Source: JBCDCU01 sp039180865 (lineage in GTDB: Bacteria > Pseudomonadota > Alphaproteobacteria > Rhizobiales > JACESI01). Taken from it: a stretch of DNA of 7,963 bases. The notes below the pieces were generated by a model, which saw nothing but the letters and a program-made list of their open reading frames with translations, did not search any database and was not told where the DNA came from. The DNA lies in contig JBCDCZ010000214.1 of assembly GCA_039180865.1 (NCBI GenBank), forward strand, positions 1 to 7,963. The letters run 5' to 3'. Made by a program: the position numbers and the translations under genes. Shown one piece after another: positions 6,209 to 7,963 of this stretch (the stretch's first letter is position 1; every line of letters starts with the position of its first letter).

Positions 6209-6604
6209 ATGGAATTTGTCGCTTTCGGGATCGTCAGTGCTTCACTCGGCGGGATGTTGTTTTTCGGTGCCATCATTGCGCCCCTACTGTTCTCCCGTCT
6301 TAGCGAGGCCGATTCAGGCGGCTTCGTCCGCGCCATGTTTCCGCGTTACTACCTTGTCTTCGGTATTGCGAGCCTTGCCGCTGCAATCTTTACCGCCCTT
6401 GATGGCGCTGTAGTCTCAGCGATCATTCTCTTTTTAATTTTTCTAGGCTTCGCCATCGCAAGACAAATTCTGATGCCAGCCATCAACCGCGCACGTGACA
6501 ACGGGGACGAGATACGCTTTGAGCTGCTCCACAAGGGATCGGTCTATCTCAATGCGGTTCAGTTGGTCGGATTTATCGCGACACTTTTCATGATCGCGAG
6601 ATGA
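6209..6604 (+). CDS. DUF4149-type four-helix membrane protein
   Basis: This is a 131-residue inner-membrane protein. Four hydrophobic segments lie at about 4-27, 46-64, 66-86 and 110-129. The opening MEFVAFGIVSASLGGMLFF, then the APLLFSRLSEADSGGFVRAMFPRYYL loop and the third-to-fourth helix link (MPAINRARDNG) match the DUF4149 (TMEM205-like) pattern. The function of this family is unknown. The frame is open back to an ATG at 6044, but the added 55 residues (with no family resemblance) overlap the control region, so I take the ATG at 6209. An AGG at 6195-6197 is a distant but possible ribosome site. The stop lies 31 bases from the end of the convergent cell wall hydrolase gene; no good terminator is seen between them. 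The name of the family is from memory, with good agreement in size and topology. Confidence 0.78.
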   Translation: MEFVAFGIVSASLGGMLFFGAIIAPLLFSRLSEADSGGFVRAMFPRYYLVFGIASLAAAIFTALDGAVVSAIILFLIFLGFAIARQILMPAINRARDNGDEIRFELLHKGSVYLNAVQLVGFIATLFMIAR

Positions 6605-6635
6605 TGTTGGGCCTTAAGGTCGGCGCGCGCTTTCT

Positions 6636-7958
6636 TTAGATCCAACCGCCCTTTTTGGTGCGGTAGAAGATATGCACACCAATACGAGCAACGATATTCA
6701 TTTTCCGAGCCCATTTCGGGTTCACGTAAGTCGCATGGTAGTGGGTCGAATCGCCGACATCATCAAGATAGATACGGCCTTTCGAGACATCGCGCGCAAT
6801 TCTGATCGCTCGGTCCCACGCCTTCTTGTCGTTGATCCGGTCGTAGATACCGTCACAGGCGAATGAGAACTGGCAGCGGTTGCGCCAATGCTTGTTCTGG
6901 TAAACGACTCCACAGATTGTTTTCGGATAGGTCGGGTTTTTTACCCGGTTCAAAATGACCTGAGCGACAGCTGCCTGACCACGCTCCGGCTCACCACGCG
7001 ATTCAAAGTAGATCCCAGCCGCCAGGCACCGCTGCTGATTTCTCTTGAACGTCGAGTTTGGAAGCTTGAAATAGGCCCAGAAGTGCAGGCCCTTGCGTTT
7101 CTCTTTGGTTTCCGGTTCCGCTTCCGCAACAACCTCCGGCTTTACCCGTGGTATTGGACGGGAAGCGTCCTCATCATCAAGTGCGGCCGACAATGGCAGT
7201 TCGGGCTTTTCTTGGGCTTTTTTATCATCGCTCAGAATGGCCTCGAATATCGCTTTGGGTGAATCGCCACGTGGCGCGGTATAACCGGTCACTGTCTGAT
7301 CAATGCCGTTCGCAGAGAGAGCGGAAGCGAGCGGTTCACCGGAGGTATCGCCGGCATCGGCAATCTCGCGCTCAATCTTCTTGATGGCTGCCTGGGGAAT
7401 GAGGGCAAGCGGCTCGCCATCGGATGAACCTGCTACAGCCGCCCCGGCATGAGCAGTTTGAACTGGTGCTGTTCGCGCCGTCTTTTCTTCGGCGCGACGT
7501 TCAAGCTTGCCGGCAAGTTTCGCAACGATATGGGCTTTCACTTCCAACTTGGAGCGCGAAGCCACTTTTACTGGCGCAAGCGCGGGGCGATCGCCCTTGG
7601 CACTGCGTAAAGGCGCGCGTTCTTCCGACAGTATCATCGCTGCAGCCGGATCCGCGACAAAAGCATATCCGGTAAATGGACCGACCCTGCGCGCGCTCGT
7701 AACGCCAAGCGGTGTGAGATCGGTGCTGCTTAAGATTACACGCCGGACGCGGTCTGATCCTGCCTCGCCCGGCAAGCTAAAGCGTTCGGGCTTTTCAACC
7801 ACGCTCGCCAGATGGCGGTTTATTTCAATATTGGATTTGGTGAGCGAAGCAACGTCCTGCAACGCGATTTCCGTTCCAAAGAACGGCAGAAAGGCCGCGG
7901 AAAGTGTTCCCGCAGAACAAAAAGACAGTCCCCAATTTTTTACTACGCGATACAGCAC
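6636..7958 (-). CDS. SleB-type cell wall hydrolase, start uncertain
   Basis: This is a 440-residue protein with a C-terminal Hydrolase_2 (SleB) domain at about residues 311-433, a peptidoglycan lytic transglycosylase-type fold. The marks are GIYFESRGEPERGQAAVAQV (E319 is the expected catalytic glutamate in YFESRGE), ILNRVKNPTYPKTICGVVYQ, the Cys-rich part RCQFSFACDG, and THYHATYVNPKWA with two histidines. The first 30 residues include a hydrophobic stretch (LSFCSAGTLSAAFLPFFG) that can act as signal peptide or anchor. Residues 40-300 are a long, low-complexity linker rich in Ala, Pro, Glu and Lys, as is common in rhizobial members. It probably acts in the periplasm on cell wall remodelling. 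The start is taken as the GTG at 7958, but the frame stays open to the window edge, so the true start may lie outside. Confidence 0.87.
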   Translation of the reverse strand: MLYRVVKNWGLSFCSAGTLSAAFLPFFGTEIALQDVASLTKSNIEINRHLASVVEKPERFSLPGEAGSDRVRRVILSSTDLTPLGVTSARRVGPFTGYAFVADPAAAMILSEERAPLRSAKGDRPALAPVKVASRSKLEVKAHIVAKLAGKLERRAEEKTARTAPVQTAHAGAAVAGSSDGEPLALIPQAAIKKIEREIADAGDTSGEPLASALSANGIDQTVTGYTAPRGDSPKAIFEAILSDDKKAQEKPELPLSAALDDEDASRPIPRVKPEVVAEAEPETKEKRKGLHFWAYFKLPNSTFKRNQQRCLAAGIYFESRGEPERGQAAVAQVILNRVKNPTYPKTICGVVYQNKHWRNRCQFSFACDGIYDRINDKKAWDRAIRIARDVSKGRIYLDDVGDSTHYHATYVNPKWARKMNIVARIGVHIFYRTKKGGWI

Positions 7959-7963
7959 AGCAA

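Noticed and set aside
6605..6635. CCTTAAGG palindrome between the DUF4149 and hydrolase genes
   Set aside because: It is eight bases with no loop and no U-run, so it is not a terminator.
1..7963. Defence system, toxin-antitoxin pair, prophage or insertion sequence
   Set aside because: All genes of size fit housekeeping or envelope families; no transposase, integrase, nuclease effector, terminal repeats or CRISPR-like repeats were seen.

Overview
This window looks like an ordinary stretch of chromosome from an alphaproteobacterium of the order Hyphomicrobiales (Rhizobiales). Base composition is moderate, in the mid-50s percent GC by eye. The placement rests on protein families: a DUF2385/TIGR02301 secreted protein, several proteins that resemble conserved rhizobial hypotheticals, and a YgfZ - HD phosphohydrolase - tyrosine-phosphatase-like gene string. 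I cannot fix the genus from sequence alone. I see no mobile element, CRISPR array, tRNA, rRNA or phage gene. The longest gene-free stretch is about 190 bases.

Layout. Bases 2-2730 hold five plus-strand genes. A hypothetical protein, cut at the left edge, is joined by an ATGA overlap to a Nudix hydrolase. Next come a small secreted DUF2385 protein, a 91-residue acidic protein of unknown function, and a secreted acidic protein with a conserved C-terminal domain. Bases 2795-4749 hold a tight plus-strand operon: folate-binding YgfZ (iron-sulfur protein maintenance), a YfbR-like HD 5'-nucleotidase, and a cysteine phosphatase with an HCxxGxxRS loop. The operon ends at a near-perfect 51-base palindrome that exactly fills the gap to the convergent MFS transporter gene (4798-6015, minus). 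A 193-base divergent region then leads to a four-helix membrane protein of the DUF4149 type (6209-6604, plus). Convergent to it is a SleB-type cell wall hydrolase (6636-7958, minus) that reaches the right edge.

How the genes fit together. The set is housekeeping and maintenance: nucleotide clean-up (Nudix, HD nucleotidase), protein repair and folate-linked functions (YgfZ), envelope upkeep (secreted DUF2385 protein, secreted acidic protein, SleB-type hydrolase, DUF4149 protein) and monocarboxylate-type transport. No obvious new multi-gene system is present. The most interesting leftovers are regulatory: the convergent-gene palindrome, a cluster of CtrA-like TTAA motifs and a helical-phase direct repeat before the 91-residue gene, and a promoter-like element with a perfect 10-base palindrome before the secreted acidic protein.
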